Part shown: positions 30,957 through 40,985 of the stretch, piece after piece
How the letters are laid out: each line of letters opens with the position of its first letter
Position numbering within the stretch: the first letter of the stretch is position 1
Assembly: GCF_947507565.1 (NCBI RefSeq)
Contig: NC_089179.1
Location: forward strand, 2,063,747 to 2,127,746
Direction: 5' to 3'
Source of the DNA: Oscarella lobularis
Taxonomy: Eukaryota > Porifera > Homoscleromorpha > Homosclerophorida > Oscarellidae
Length of the DNA stretch: 64,000 bases
Notes under the pieces: generated by a model
What the model was told of the DNA's origin: nothing
Seen by the model: only the letters and a program-made list of their open reading frames with translations
Databases searched by the model: none
Position numbers and translations under genes: made by a program

Positions 30957-31770
30957 CCCAACGCCCGTCCCGTCAGGCGTAATGCGAATTGCTGGATTTT
31001 CAGCTGCCCTTTTCATCCCGCAATTGATGAATGACGCTCGAATTCCTTCACGAACTTTTCCAAACGTTCTCCTCCTGGGTCGTCCTTTCCCGAATACGGC
31101 GGAAGCTTAGGCATCGCCATTGAGCGTATGGCCGCCATGAATTCGGCTGGTTCCGACGTCCCTTGTTCCTTTCCTCCTTGAATATGCAGCTTCTCTGCCG
31201 CCTTTCCCTTCTGATCTTCCTTTTTCTTTGTCTCAGCTTGTTTACGACGGCTCCTTTCCTTAGTCGAGTCCTCCACGTGGTGTTTCTTCACACCCACGTG
31301 ATCTTCATCTTCAGAAGTCGACTCTGTTTCTTCCGCGATCGACACTTCGTCTTCCTCGACGTCGACCTCGACGACACGTGCTTTCGTTCGCTCAATTGCC
31401 GCAGCAATGCAAAATGGCGCTCTCGCAGAGCGTCTTTCTCTCGCAACCAGTCCAACTCGGCAGCGCGGCGCTCCTCGCGTTCCTGCTGCAACCGGTCCGC
31501 TAAAATTTCGAGGTGGTCGGCTTGCTCGGCCACAATCCTTTCTAATCGCGCAACGTTGCGCGCCTCCGCTCGAGCGGCTCGAGCGGCTCCCACGTCCATC
31601 GCGGGTCGAGCGTCTCCCAAGTCCGTCGCGGGTCGTCGCTCACGCTTGTCACGCTCTTCTCCCCCGTCGTTGTCGCGCTCGTCTTCGATCGGCGGCAACG
31701 GTGACGGGGTCCGTTCCGGCGACGCTTGCTGGCGTCGCGTCTTCGCTTTCTTCGTTTTGCCTCTCGGCAT
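30957..31770 (-). pseudogene. Gypsy-type gag, N-terminal part
   Basis: ATG at 31768-31770 (MPRGKTKKAKTRRQQASPER) is chosen over the one at 31815, which overlaps the primer-binding site. A long coiled coil follows (IVAEQADHLEILADRLQQER) and, after a frame change near 31370, an acidic and basic linker. The start of the capsid-type domain reads MPKLPPYSGKDDPGGERLEK then FVKEFERHSSIAG. A TGA at about 31013 replaces a likely tryptophan, and QQFALRLTGRALGA runs into the minisatellite. The C-terminal half is at 15823-16214. No pol genes are present. Confidence 0.7.
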
Positions 31771-31807
31771 CACTCCTCTTCGACTTTCCTGGTCACACTC
31801 CGTCGAT

Positions 31808-31824
31808 CCCGGCACAGGCCGCCA
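31808..31824 (-). other. Primer-binding site of the gag-only element
   Basis: On the minus strand TGGCGGCCTGTGCCGGG lies 5-6 bases after the LTR end. It would pair with a tRNA whose 3' end reads GGCCGCCA; the tRNA identity was not worked out. Confidence 0.5.
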
Positions 31825-31829
31825 AATTT

Positions 31830-31979
31830 CTTACGATTTCCCGTCCGTAGGTCGTCGTAACTCGGGTGATCAAGTTATTCTCGCTGGATGCAACTCCTTG
31901 GCTCACACAACGAGGTCTCTCTTTCGCCACACCCACTCACTACAACCCCGTATCACAATCACGCAACCAAATCCCAACA
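31830..31979 (-). repeat. 5' LTR (about 150 bp) of the gag-only element
   Basis: On the minus strand it starts TGTTGGGATTTGG at 31979 and ends AATCGTAAGA near 31830. It matches 16230-16380 nearly base for base. It is flanked upstream (higher coordinates) by the 41-bp satellite, with GGCAC immediately before the LTR. Confidence 0.8.
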
Positions 31980-32515
31980 GTGCCCTCGCTTGTTTACTTA
32001 AGTTTTGAGGCAATTGCAAGTGCTGTCGCTTGTTTAATTAAGTTTTGTAGCGAATTGCAAGTGCCGCAGCACGTTTTCTTAAGTTCTGAGCTGAATGCAA
32101 GTGCCGTCGCTCCTTTACTTAAGTTTTGAGGCAATTGCAAGTGCCGTCGCTCGTTTACTTAAGTCCTGTAGCGATCTGCAAGTGCCGCCGCACGTTTACT
32201 TAAGTAAGTTTGAGGCAATTGCAAGTGCCGTCGCACGTTTACTTAAATTTTGAGCCAATTGCAAGTGTACGTTTTGTAGCGAATTTCAAGTGCTCCGCGC
32301 GTTAACTTTAATTTTAGCCAATTGCCAGTGCCGTCGCTCGTTTGCTTAAGATTTGAGGCAATTGCAAGTGCCGTCGCTCGTTCACTTAAATTTTGTAACT
32401 AATTGCCAGTGCCGCCGCACGTTTACCTAAGTTTTCAGGCATTTGCAAGTGCCGTCGCTTGTCGCACGTTTAATTAAGTTTGAGACAATTGTAAGTGCTG
32501 TCACTCGTTTATTTA
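31980..32515. repeat. 41-bp satellite, block B
   Basis: About 13 copies of a 40-43 bp unit containing CGTTTACTTAAGTTTTGAG, GCAATTGCAAGTGCCGTCG. It is the reverse complement of block A. Units vary in length and carry two common variants (GAGGCAATT versus TAGCGAATT). Confidence 0.85.
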
Positions 32516-32745
32516 CGTCGTTTGACGACGCCGTCTCTTTGGGAGACGACGGCGTTTTTTGACGATGCCGTCTCTTTGGAAGACGATATGTGACGATGCC
32601 GTCTCTTTGGGAGACGACGACGTCTCTTTGGGAGACAACGGGGTCTTTTGACGACGCCGCCTCTTTGGGGGACGTCGACGTCTTTTGACGATGCCGTCTC
32701 TTTGGAACGATGACGTCTTGTGACGATGACGTCTCCGACGTCCGT
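32516..32745. repeat. Short tandem repeat rich in GACGACGCCGTCTCTTTGGG
   Basis: About eight imperfect copies of a 20-35 bp unit built on CGTCTCTTTGGGAGACGA, partly palindromic (GTCTC...GAGAC). The arginine/lysine-rich minus-strand open frame (32513-32794) is a by-product of this repeat. Confidence 0.7.
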
Positions 32746-34015
32746 TTAAACGATATAATTTATTCACCAGACTTTTCCGAGGTCCCTTCACCATTACCGG
32801 AATCTGCCGGAGATTTCACTGCCGCGACCACTGCAACGCTCTACAGGTCATTCTCGGGCGCCTGCTAGATCTATAGAGGCTGCTAAAGACGCGTAAGCCA
32901 TAATCCGTTTACTGTTATAATTTTTCACTACCGAATGAATTAGATTTTCCAGCGTCACTCTACCATTACCGGAATTTGCCGGTGATGATTCTACTGCGGC
33001 GCCCACGATCCTTTTCTGGTGCGAAGGGCGCTTTGGGTAATCAGTTCTGTTACAATTTATTCAAAGCGGAATAAATTTGACAGATATGATTTTCCGACGC
33101 CCCTTTAACATCACCAAAATCTGTCGGCAATGGCGGCGCCCACTAACGCTCCACAGGCCCTTGTGGTGCGACCGCTTGAGGCCTAATGAGGGCGCGTCGG
33201 CTAATCACCCCTCTTATAATATATTCACAAAATAAAAAAATTGACGAATAAGATTTTCCCACGTTCCCTAATCAGTACCAGGATTTTCCGGGAATGATTC
33301 CACTACGGCGCCCACTACCGCGTTACTGGCCATTTTTTGGCGTTTGCTTGAGGCCACGAAGGCTAATCACTTCTTTTATAATTTATTCGCTGCGGAATAA
33401 ATTTGACGGTTATGATTTTTCGACGTCCTTTCATCATCACCAAAATCCTTTGGCAATGGCTTCACTGCGGCGCCCACTAACGCTCCGCAGGCCATTGTCG
33501 GGCGTTCGCTTGAGGCTTACTGAGGGCGTGTCGGCTAAAACCTCTGTTCCAATTTATTTACAACCGAATAAATTTGACAAAAAGATTTTTCTACGCCCCC
33601 TAATCATGACCGGACTTTGCCGGGACTGATTCCACTAAGGCGCCCGCTACCGCTTTACAGGCCATTTTCTGGCGTTTGCTTGAGGCAACGAAGGGCGCGT
33701 CGGCTAATCACTTCTGTTATAATTTATTCGCAGCGAAATAAATATGACGGTTATGAATCTCCGACGTCCCATATCATTACCGGAATTTGACGGCGATGAC
33801 TTCACTGCGGCGCCCACGTATACTAACGTTCCGCAGGCTCTTTTCGGTCGTTCGCTAGGCTACACGAAGGACGCCTAGGCCAATCACTTCATTTACACCA
33901 CGGAACGAATTCTACGGAATTGATTTTGCACGGTCACTGCACCATCGCCCACTGACGCTCTGCGGGGCCTTTCTCGGGCGTACGCTCGAAGCTACGTATA
34001 CTAAATACTAAGAGC
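32746..34015. repeat. Satellite with unit of about 170 bp
   Basis: The landmark GGCGCCCAC recurs at about 32999, 33130, 33306, 33470, 33640 (variant), 33808 and 33945 (variant), giving spacings of about 165-176 bp for most copies. Each unit also holds TTATAATTTATTC, GAATAAATTTGACGG and a TTACCGGAATTTGCCGG block. About seven units are present, with high divergence between copies. The unit length is nucleosome-like and typical of centromeric or subtelomeric satellites. Confidence 0.75.
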
Positions 34016-34338
34016 GCGTAAGCCGAGCGACGGGCTAGTGCGCAGGCTGTTCGACGGCGCCCGTTCGCTGTGGGGCATCGCCGGCATCGCCGCGCGGTCC
34101 CGGCAGGTCACGCGGGGAGCCGCTCGAGGACCGCAGGCGCTTTCGCATGGCTTTGTGGGGCGTGAACGCGACGTCACCCGCCAGAGATCTCGGCTGGTGA
34201 CGCGGGGAACGCGACGGCTTTGTTGGGCGTGAACGCGAGATCCCGGAAGGTCACGCAGGGAACGCGACGGCACCGTAAAATTATCGAGGGCAATCACGTG
34301 GCGCTCGGTCCCGTATCGGCAATGGCGTCGTTTGGGCT
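34016..34338. other. GC-rich stretch with short GGTCACGCGGGGA repeats
   Basis: GGTCACGCGGGGA-type words recur at about 34105, 34197 and 34250 (period about 55-90 bp) with GCGACGGC-type words between. No gene was seen. It may belong to the 3' end of the pogo-like element. Confidence 0.4.
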
Positions 34339-34919
34339 TTAAAGGTATAGATTACTGCCATACTTTCCAGAAGCTATTTTTCGGCTAACATACAGAACAA
34401 ATGACACTAATTTTTCTTGATAATCGGCTGGAGGACGCTGACAGACTGACGTCGTCTGTCGTTGAACTATTCCGTGACGTTGAAAGAATTTGTCCAACCA
34501 GACTTTGCAAAATTTGAAATCTTCCGCCGTATCCTCATCAGATGCGGCCATATTGGCGTAGATCTCCTTCGCTTTTAAGATAATTCGGGATCGGGACACT
34601 GGTACCTTCTTTTGTACGTATTCAACCTCGTACCACTCGTAAAGATGATGTTCCAAGTCCGCCATTGCGACGTGACGCCCCCTCCACTCAAGCGACTACG
34701 TTTCGCTGCTCGCAAGCTGCTTGCCAGCTCTTCACGAATGGCAGATTCCTGTGCGCACCACTGTCGGACGCATGAGCGAGGAACCCGGAATTTCTCTGCC
34801 GATCTCTTCTTCGAGGACTTCTTCGCCTCCTCTATCGCTGAAACCTTCAGCTGGAGAGTTTTATTAGCTCGCCGTTTCGCACGCCCACGTGTGGTGGTCT
34901 CCGTGTCGGTCTCCTCCAT
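34339..34919 (-). pseudogene. Pogo/Tigger-like transposase, DNA-binding N-terminal half
   Basis: The first frame (34919-34690) gives TLQLKVSAIEEAKKSSKKRS and FRVPRSCVRQWCAQESAIRE, a helix-turn-helix of the type at the front of pogo/jerky proteins, followed by RSRLSGGG. After a one-base frame change comes LEHHLYEWYEVEYV, VSRSRIILKAKEIY, FKFCKVWLDKFFQRHGIVQR, the second CENP-B-type helix-turn-helix. The DDE catalytic domain that should follow is absent below 34339. Upstream DNA to about 35064 begins CCGTATTTCCTCGATTACAC on the minus strand, with repeated GCATGG/TAATTGAGCATGG words, a plausible terminal repeat. Confidence 0.65.
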
Positions 34920-35139
34920 AGGAACCGGGATATACGCGCACGCGCAGAAGGGTGGCCTTATATTCGAGCATGGCGTTTTATTTTCTTAATCGTCCGCTTA
35001 CATGGCATTCTAATGGAGCATGGTGCTGTAATTGAGCATGGCGGTGTAATCGAGGAAATACGGTAGTCTTTTTTAAATGTTTCTTTATTTAATATTTAAT
35101 AGGGTTCGTGTATGGCGCTAGAACAGTGCCAAAAATAAA

Positions 35140-35300
35140 AAACCATACGAATGAATGAGTGATAGGAATGAACCATAGCTACGAAACATGGGAATGAAAC
35201 ATAGAAACATGGCTACGAAACATACCTATGAATCATAGCTGTGAATCATAGCTATGAATCATAGCTATGAAACATAGCTATGAAACATGGCTATAAATAA
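35140..35300. repeat. Degenerate short tandem repeat (GAAACATAGCTAT-like)
   Basis: About ten copies of a 13-16 bp unit with the palindromic core ATAGCTAT. No coding content. Confidence 0.75.
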
Positions 35301-35469
35301 AAAACATAGTGAAGAAGAAAGAAAGAATGTCAGGAATGCAGCGTACGCAAACCGCGCAAGCTCAGTGCCGACGCTTCTCTCTATGGCAAAGATTCAGTTC
35401 CAAGTCTTTTCACGCTTTCACTTTCCGTGATTTAGCAACTATTTTTCATCAATCGCTACTGTTAATCCT

Positions 35470-37470
35470 GTGAATTCTTTTGCTATAGAGATAAAGAAAG
35501 GAAAAAATTCCAAACGAGGTTCATCATTAGTCAAAGCGCTTGAACCTGGATTTAACGAGATAAAGCTCCGAGTTGTTGATCTCGGCGAAGAAGAAGAGGA
35601 CGCTGAACCGAGCCAATCGTCCGATATTGGAGATGCAGGCGAACCGGGCGCCATGTTCGATCCGGGATCTATGTTGAAAAGTGGCTCTTCAAGCGACAGC
35701 CGTAAGCTCTTCTCTTCGTCTCCTCTTGCCTGGCAAGAGCAGCGTAAGCTGTTTGGATTAAAAGGCAAAGGTTACGGACGCAAAAGTCGGCCAGCTTTGG
35801 AAAAAAAGGAAAACAAAAGCTCCCCTGTCCTCCTAGTGCGAGCCGCGGATGGACGCACAAATTTGTATGTCTTCGGGGCTGTCCTACTGTAAAGGCTCCA
35901 CGCGGAAAAGAAAAGGATATCCTTCGGAGAATCGGAGAATGAGTTTCGATGAAAGAAACACTGCTCAGAGCATTTCCACCACTTTCTGAAGCCGGCGGTT
36001 ATACCCTAATGGTGACAGATGTTGAACAAGGAAGTCGACGCTTGTTTCCACTTGCACTTCCCCACCATGTGCCCAATTTGGCAAGGAACAAATCATATAT
36101 TTTTGCCCACTGCATAAATCCATTGTCGCGCGTGAATCCAAAGAAGAGGAGGACGTCAATTTTGAAACATGCCTCACTTGCGAAAAGCGAATGCTCATGT
36201 CCGAATTAGCCAAACATATTCTCAATATGTTCTGCCTCACCCGTTGATCTGACTACGGAAAGTCAATGTTCTACGGACAGCTATTATCTGCCCGGTCCTT
36301 CAACAGACCGTTCTGGCAGCGAAAGCCTGCAGGAGGTATGACATACTAACTATAGTAATTTTGTGATCAATCAGCGCAACTTTTAACAGAGGCGAGCCAT
36401 CGTCAGAGCTCAAAATGAAGCTTATGCTCGTTCACTTGTCGCAGACGAGCAGAAGGTTTGTTTATGTATATGAGAAATTACCATTTCAAACAGTTCATGA
36501 ATTAGGACGTAAAGCGCGAAAGACAGAAAATCATGCTTCGGTATTTGTAACCCTAATACTAAACGAGGAGGCAGTTGTCGTTAGCGAAAAAAAGAATAGA
36601 ACTTGAGGTAGTTGAAAAGCGCCAGTTCACACCTTTTTTGTCCGTAGTTCGTGCACGAACAGAAAGCAACCATTTCCTCCTTTCTCGCTGAAGAGCCGTT
36701 GCAATCTGAGTACGAAACAGTCATTGTTAAAGTGCGCCTTCCTAACGATCAGCATATTATGCGGCGTTTTTCAGGAAACGACGACACCCTTGAAGTAATG
36801 TCAGAAACATTTGCTTGTCTTTCCCGAGAAAATTAGCATTCGTAGGAAATTCTTTTCTGGGTTGGGTGTGACTCGTGTGTGAAAAGCATTGACAGCGGCG
36901 TATTTCCAGCAAGATAAATCGGGGTCGCCCGAAATTGATTCCGCGTAGAGATTACGCAAAGAGCCTTCTAAAGTGTTTTGATGGCATGACGAATATCAGT
37001 CTTGTTGCAACCGAAGTACGATTTTGTGTTACATTGAATTACACGAATAAATCTGCATTATTTATACCGTTGAGATAGAAGAAAACGAAACCGCTATAGA
37101 AAGAAAAGAAGAGCGACAGATCGACAAGTGCCAATTAGCCGCATGATTTGTGTTGCACTAATGTTCTGCTAAAAATTTACTGTTTTGCAGGCAATCTATG
37201 ACGTTTCAATCATTGCACGACGTCGTTCTCTATTTGGAGTCTCTCCTGCAAAACCCAGGAGAAAACGACGAAAATGTTCTAAACATAAATGTCAGAAATT
37301 CACATATTGTCGAAGACTGCTTCTAAGAGAAAGTTCATCCCCTCTCGCCCAATCAAAGTAGGAAAGCGTATGTGCGAGAATCGCAATCCCCACCTGCGTA
37401 TGTATGTAACTTCTGTTGGCGAAGTTGCTATTGATTCAGGAGGGTGCGTGAGGAAGCTTTGGCAAAGACT
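35470..37470 (+). pseudogene. UBX-plus-HECT-like multi-exon gene, damaged
   Basis: Order of blocks: an acidic N-terminal region with a poly-acidic and serine-rich segment (35470-35892), then SYIFAHCINPLSRVN and, after frame changes, a cysteine/histidine region with CLTCEKRML ... HILNMFC (36150-36235). Next is a coiled stretch RRAIVRAQNEAYARSLVADE (36390-36453) typical of the segment before UBX domains in FAF/UBXN proteins, and RQLSLAKKRIELE. Then a UBX-like domain YETVIVKVRLPNDQHIMRRF (36705-36770), and finally INVRNSHIVEDC, VTSVGEVAIDSGGCVRKLWQ (37290-37450), resembling the start of a HECT ubiquitin-ligase domain. UBX domains bind p97/Cdc48. The catalytic HECT cysteine region is missing, and several frame changes are needed, so the copy is probably dead or transposon-borne. 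Confidence 0.45.
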
Positions 37471-37535
37471 GGCGCAAGTTTTGTCCAAAACGTACTTTTA
37501 TGGCTTTAACTTGAGACAAAGCACCTCTGCTTTGG

Positions 37536-37790
37536 AGCCTGGCCCCAAAAGTCCAACATCGGGGACCAAAACTAATTGCGCCTGCAGTCAAACTGGCTGC
37601 AGCGTCATTCAATCACGGAACCGGAGCACTGATTCGAGCACTAGATGTCCTGGACACTCCCGCCGGAAGCCACTCTGTAAAAGCGTACGGCGAAATTGAT
37701 CGTGCGCGAGAGCAATCTGCTATCATAAAGAAAACAGAGCGGGCTAAAAAAAGGCCAGGTCCCTTCGAAGAGCAGAAAGAAGGAAAAAAT
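37536..37790 (+). pseudogene. Transposon-associated C-terminal fragment, family not named
   Basis: The frame reads GPKLIAPAVKLAAASFNHGT then GALIRALDVLDTPAGSHSVK and ERAKKRPGPFEEQKEGK. The pattern of a helical globular stretch followed by a very basic tail resembles C-termini of large DNA-transposon proteins in marine invertebrates. No catalytic motif is visible. It directly follows the HECT-like block and may or may not be the same gene. Confidence 0.35.
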
Positions 37791-37822
37791 CGAAAGAGCG
37801 GAAGAACGAAGGGACCACGTAC

Positions 37823-38212
37823 ATGGCGGGAGTGTTCGGCGGCGGCGAGACAGGAGCGACATCTCAATCGAAATCAAAGCGGCAAAAAGGAAATAAAAAA
37901 GGAAAGGAAAGAACGGACGAGGAACAGGAACGAGAGGAACGAGGAGAATACCGAGAAGAAAGACCGACGAGGAAAAGAATGGAGAGCGCACGACTACGGG
38001 AAATGAGAGAAGCGGAAGAACAATGGGTGGCGATGGAATTAGAAGAAGAGGAGGAAGCAGAGGAGAGAAGCGGCGACGACGACAGCGACGACGACGACAG
38101 CGACGACGACGACAGCGACGACGATGGCGTCGACGACAACGACATCGACAGCGACGACGAAACTGACGACGAAAGCGACGAAGAAAGCGACGACGACGAC
38201 AGAGAAGCATAG
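37823..38212 (+). CDS. Highly acidic low-complexity open frame
   Basis: 129 residues: a basic/acidic mixed first half, then a run of GACGACGACAGC repeats coding for aspartate/serine. The opposite strand gives serine- and arginine-rich frames, as expected from simple repeat DNA. It may be the tail of the preceding transposon-like frame or non-coding simple sequence. Confidence 0.25.
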   Translation: MAGVFGGGETGATSQSKSKRQKGNKKGKERTDEEQEREERGEYREERPTRKRMESARLREMREAEEQWVAMELEEEEEAEERSGDDDSDDDDSDDDDSDDDGVDDNDIDSDDETDDESDEESDDDDREA

Positions 38213-38485
38213 TTCTAGGGTCAGGTAGGTCAGTTTTGCGCATACTGTAGGGATAAATAAGCCCATGGCATGTTATCTGTCACGTGCCCGGTGTTCGCAG
38301 ACTCTCAACGCGTTCAAAACGAAGTTTTCGACGAAGTTAGCCGCACGAATGGCTTTGAAACAGATCCAGCATACCTCGTGAATTCCCTTTTTGTGAGTCA
38401 GTGCATGCATTGGGCAGCTGCGATATGGTCGAACTTTCGAAGCCTCTACGCGCATGTCTGAAAACGGCCGAGTACGAGTACTGTA

Positions 38486-38822
38486 GGCATTTTTCGTGCA
38501 AGTTTGTGAGAATTCTACGCGATTTCGGGCCCAACGCGCACACGATCGCGATCGGCAAGCTCTAATCTGTGGTTTGACGAGCGATTTTTTTCGATTAGTG
38601 TATTCGGTCGCGAAATAACGACGTTTTTAGAGGGATTAGGGGTCATTAGGTCGTTTTTTCCTCGCCACTTCGTCGAAATCGTGCTGCATCTCACGAAATA
38701 GGCAACGAATCGAAAAAAATCGCTCGTCAAACCAGAGTATAGGGCTTTCTGCTGACGATCGCGCTCGCGATCGCGCCCGAAATCGCTTCGCATGAGAGAA
38801 GTCTTGCACGAAAAATACTTAC
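38486..38822. mobile_element. Foldback element, about 340 bp
   Basis: The left arm holds ATTTTTCGTGCAAG, GCGATTTCGGGC, then GGTTTGACGAGCGATTTTTT. The reverse complement of the right arm gives the same blocks in the same order, with arms of about 120 bp and a spacer of about 80 bp. No coding capacity. Confidence 0.75.
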
Positions 38823-39279
38823 ATCGACTATTTTTGGGAATTTTCGTCGCCATTGCTGAGGTCGACGTGAAACCGCCGCGGATTCGGCTTCGTCGCGAAG
38901 CGTTAGCGCGATGAAACAACGTAATGATTACGTAGCTAAAAGGCGTGACAAGTCTCTAAATTAGACAAGCAACGCCTTCTCCTAGTAACAGTTGCTATGC
39001 CCCGAGGTAGGGATATTACAACGTTAAGGAAGAAACTTTGAAGCAAATTTTGCCCGGACGCCTAATTTCCGGACGCCTAATTTTCTTACTCCGAAACTTG
39101 GTTTACCGGATTCAAGGATCGCTTTGGAATTAGTCTACGAAAGGCTACAAATGTTTGTCAGATGCCTCCAGAGGATACAGTTCGTACGTTTCACAAAGTT
39201 ATCAGAGAACTGGCATTAGAAGGCGAGCAAAAGCAACCTCTGGGAAAATTGTTCGTAGGCTAATGCTAAGGCCAATGTG

Positions 39280-39691
39280 AAGCCACTTGTCATTTTTCGA
39301 GGAAAGGAAAAGAGAATTCCTCTAATTGTAAATGTCGGGTATGATCCTCTCGTAAGAGTCGCTTTCTAGTCCAATGCTTGGCGCAATGAAGCTGTGATGA
39401 TAGGCGTGGCACGAAGTCTGTTGCAGCCGGTTTGTGATAGTGGTCATCAAGTAATGCTAGTTGCTCGAGTCCACAAGGCGCAGAAAACGGATACAGTCCT
39501 ACCGCAAAGTCAGGATATTAAGTACCGGTATTTATATTAAAAAAGGTACCAGTAAGAAACTTGCCGTCAGACACGTGGGCCCTTACGTAGTAACCAAAGT
39601 CGTGAACCCTCTGAACGTAACGGTGCGCAAACTAGAAGGCGGATCGTCTAAACAAGTGCATGTGAACCGAATTAAGAAATGCTACTTATAG
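39280..39691 (+). pseudogene. Gypsy-type integrase C-terminal tail
   Basis: The frame from 39461 ends IKKGTSKKLAVRHVGPYVVT, NVTVRKLEGGSSKQVHVNRI KKCYL stop (39689-39691). The K-G-x-S-K-K-L...G-P-Y-x-V...V-H-V-N-R-x-K-x-C-Y pattern is the SH3-like C-terminal domain of Ty3/Gypsy integrases, which helps bind target DNA. The catalytic core is not recognisable upstream. 39280-39450 gives a short open stretch (VIFRGKEKRIPLIVNVGYDP) of unknown origin. It is a remnant only. Confidence 0.65.
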
Positions 39692-40985
39692 CCAGCGGCA
39701 CGTGTGGAGGATGACACTCAGAGGTCTGAAGAGTCTGAGCTTCAAGGTCGTGACGCCGTGCAAAGCGACGACCAGAGTTTATTGCATTTTGTGATTCCTG
39801 AAAACGCGTTTATACATGAATACCCACCCATTCGATAACGACGAAGTTGTCAGACGACTGAATAAGGTCGATGATTGAAGTTGGTGATGCCGGTGAAGTT
39901 CCAGTTATTTAACGCTGAATCTACCACGACACCCGAAGTTTTTGAGAGAAATGCGCCAGTTGTGAGAGATACCGAAGCCGGCCTTGCTCAGCTTCGTTAG
40001 TCCACTAGACGGAGGAGCCCACCAGTCCAATTCGGATTTTAAGAAGTCGACGCCAATGCCGTCGGCGATTCGAGTGAAGAAGATGATGACGAGTGGAGTT
40101 TGCGAGGATGTGAGAGGAGTTGAGTTGAGAATGAGTTGTGAGGTGAGAGAAGTTTTTGAGCCTAGACGTTTGTCTGTTGTTTATGTTTGTCTGTTTGCGT
40201 TTGTGGGAGATGTAGGAGCCTAACTTAGAGGGGAGGAATGTGGGATTTGGAAGTACCGGAAGTACCGGACTGCAGCCTGTGACGTGCCCCTGTACGTAGA
40301 ACCTGCGTCGTTCGCAATGTTTTCTCTAACAAGATACCTCTTTTAGTAACATACGCTGGCGCTATGTCATTCGCTCAACGACGAACGGGAATATTTTGCA
40401 GCGAGAGACGGTGCGGTGAAGGCAAAAAATCAAATCTAAGAAAATCTAAAGAAGAAGAACAAAAAGAAGACACTGCGAAAGAAGGAATACAGTACCAAGC
40501 TGGAGAGTTTGGCGGAGACGAGTCTGACGAAGCGACGCCGGTACAAAAACGAAAGACTGTCGCGGCTGAGTGCAGAAGACGATGACGATAATACGGAAGA
40601 CGAGGGTCCGTCCGTGCAGCCCGAAAGAAGATCGATTCGAGTCGCTCTACCATCGAGACGAGTTATCGAAAGCATGGAGACAGGCGCGGGGCTCCTATGT
40701 AGTTCGCCCCCCACCCCACCGTGCGCTACCTGTCACTAATTAGGCGTTAATTAAATACGTCACTAATTAGATAATTAGTTCATTAGCTATTTAGGGTTAG
40801 GCCCGCCTCCGAACACGTGACAAACCAAACAATGGAGACGCCCCAATCGCGAATAAGTCGCGCGGTGCAAGGAATGCTATCGAGGCTGAGCATGCTGAAC
40901 GTGGCTGAGCATGCTGACATTGCGTTATCGTTGCATTCGCCATGGCCCAAGCAGCACTCGCCGCTCCTGCTCCGCTTTCTTACGT
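39692..40985. other. No recognised gene
   Basis: 39700-40230 looks like the degraded 3' part of the LTR element. 40364-40735 gives overlapping charged frames on both strands. 40735-40800 is TAATTAG-rich. No family was recognised. Confidence 0.3.

Noticed and set aside
30017-31016. Cysteine/histidine-rich frames (CGHSDHRYTC-like) resembling zinc fingers
   Set aside because: They are off-frame readings of the 27-bp minisatellite; the frame continuous with gag is the GTPVATVIT one.
32513-32794. Basic 93-residue minus-strand frame
   Set aside because: Composed entirely of the short GACGACGCCGTCTC tandem repeat.
37641-38266. Minus-strand arginine- and serine-rich long frames
   Set aside because: They are shadows of the GACGACGAC simple repeat on the plus strand.
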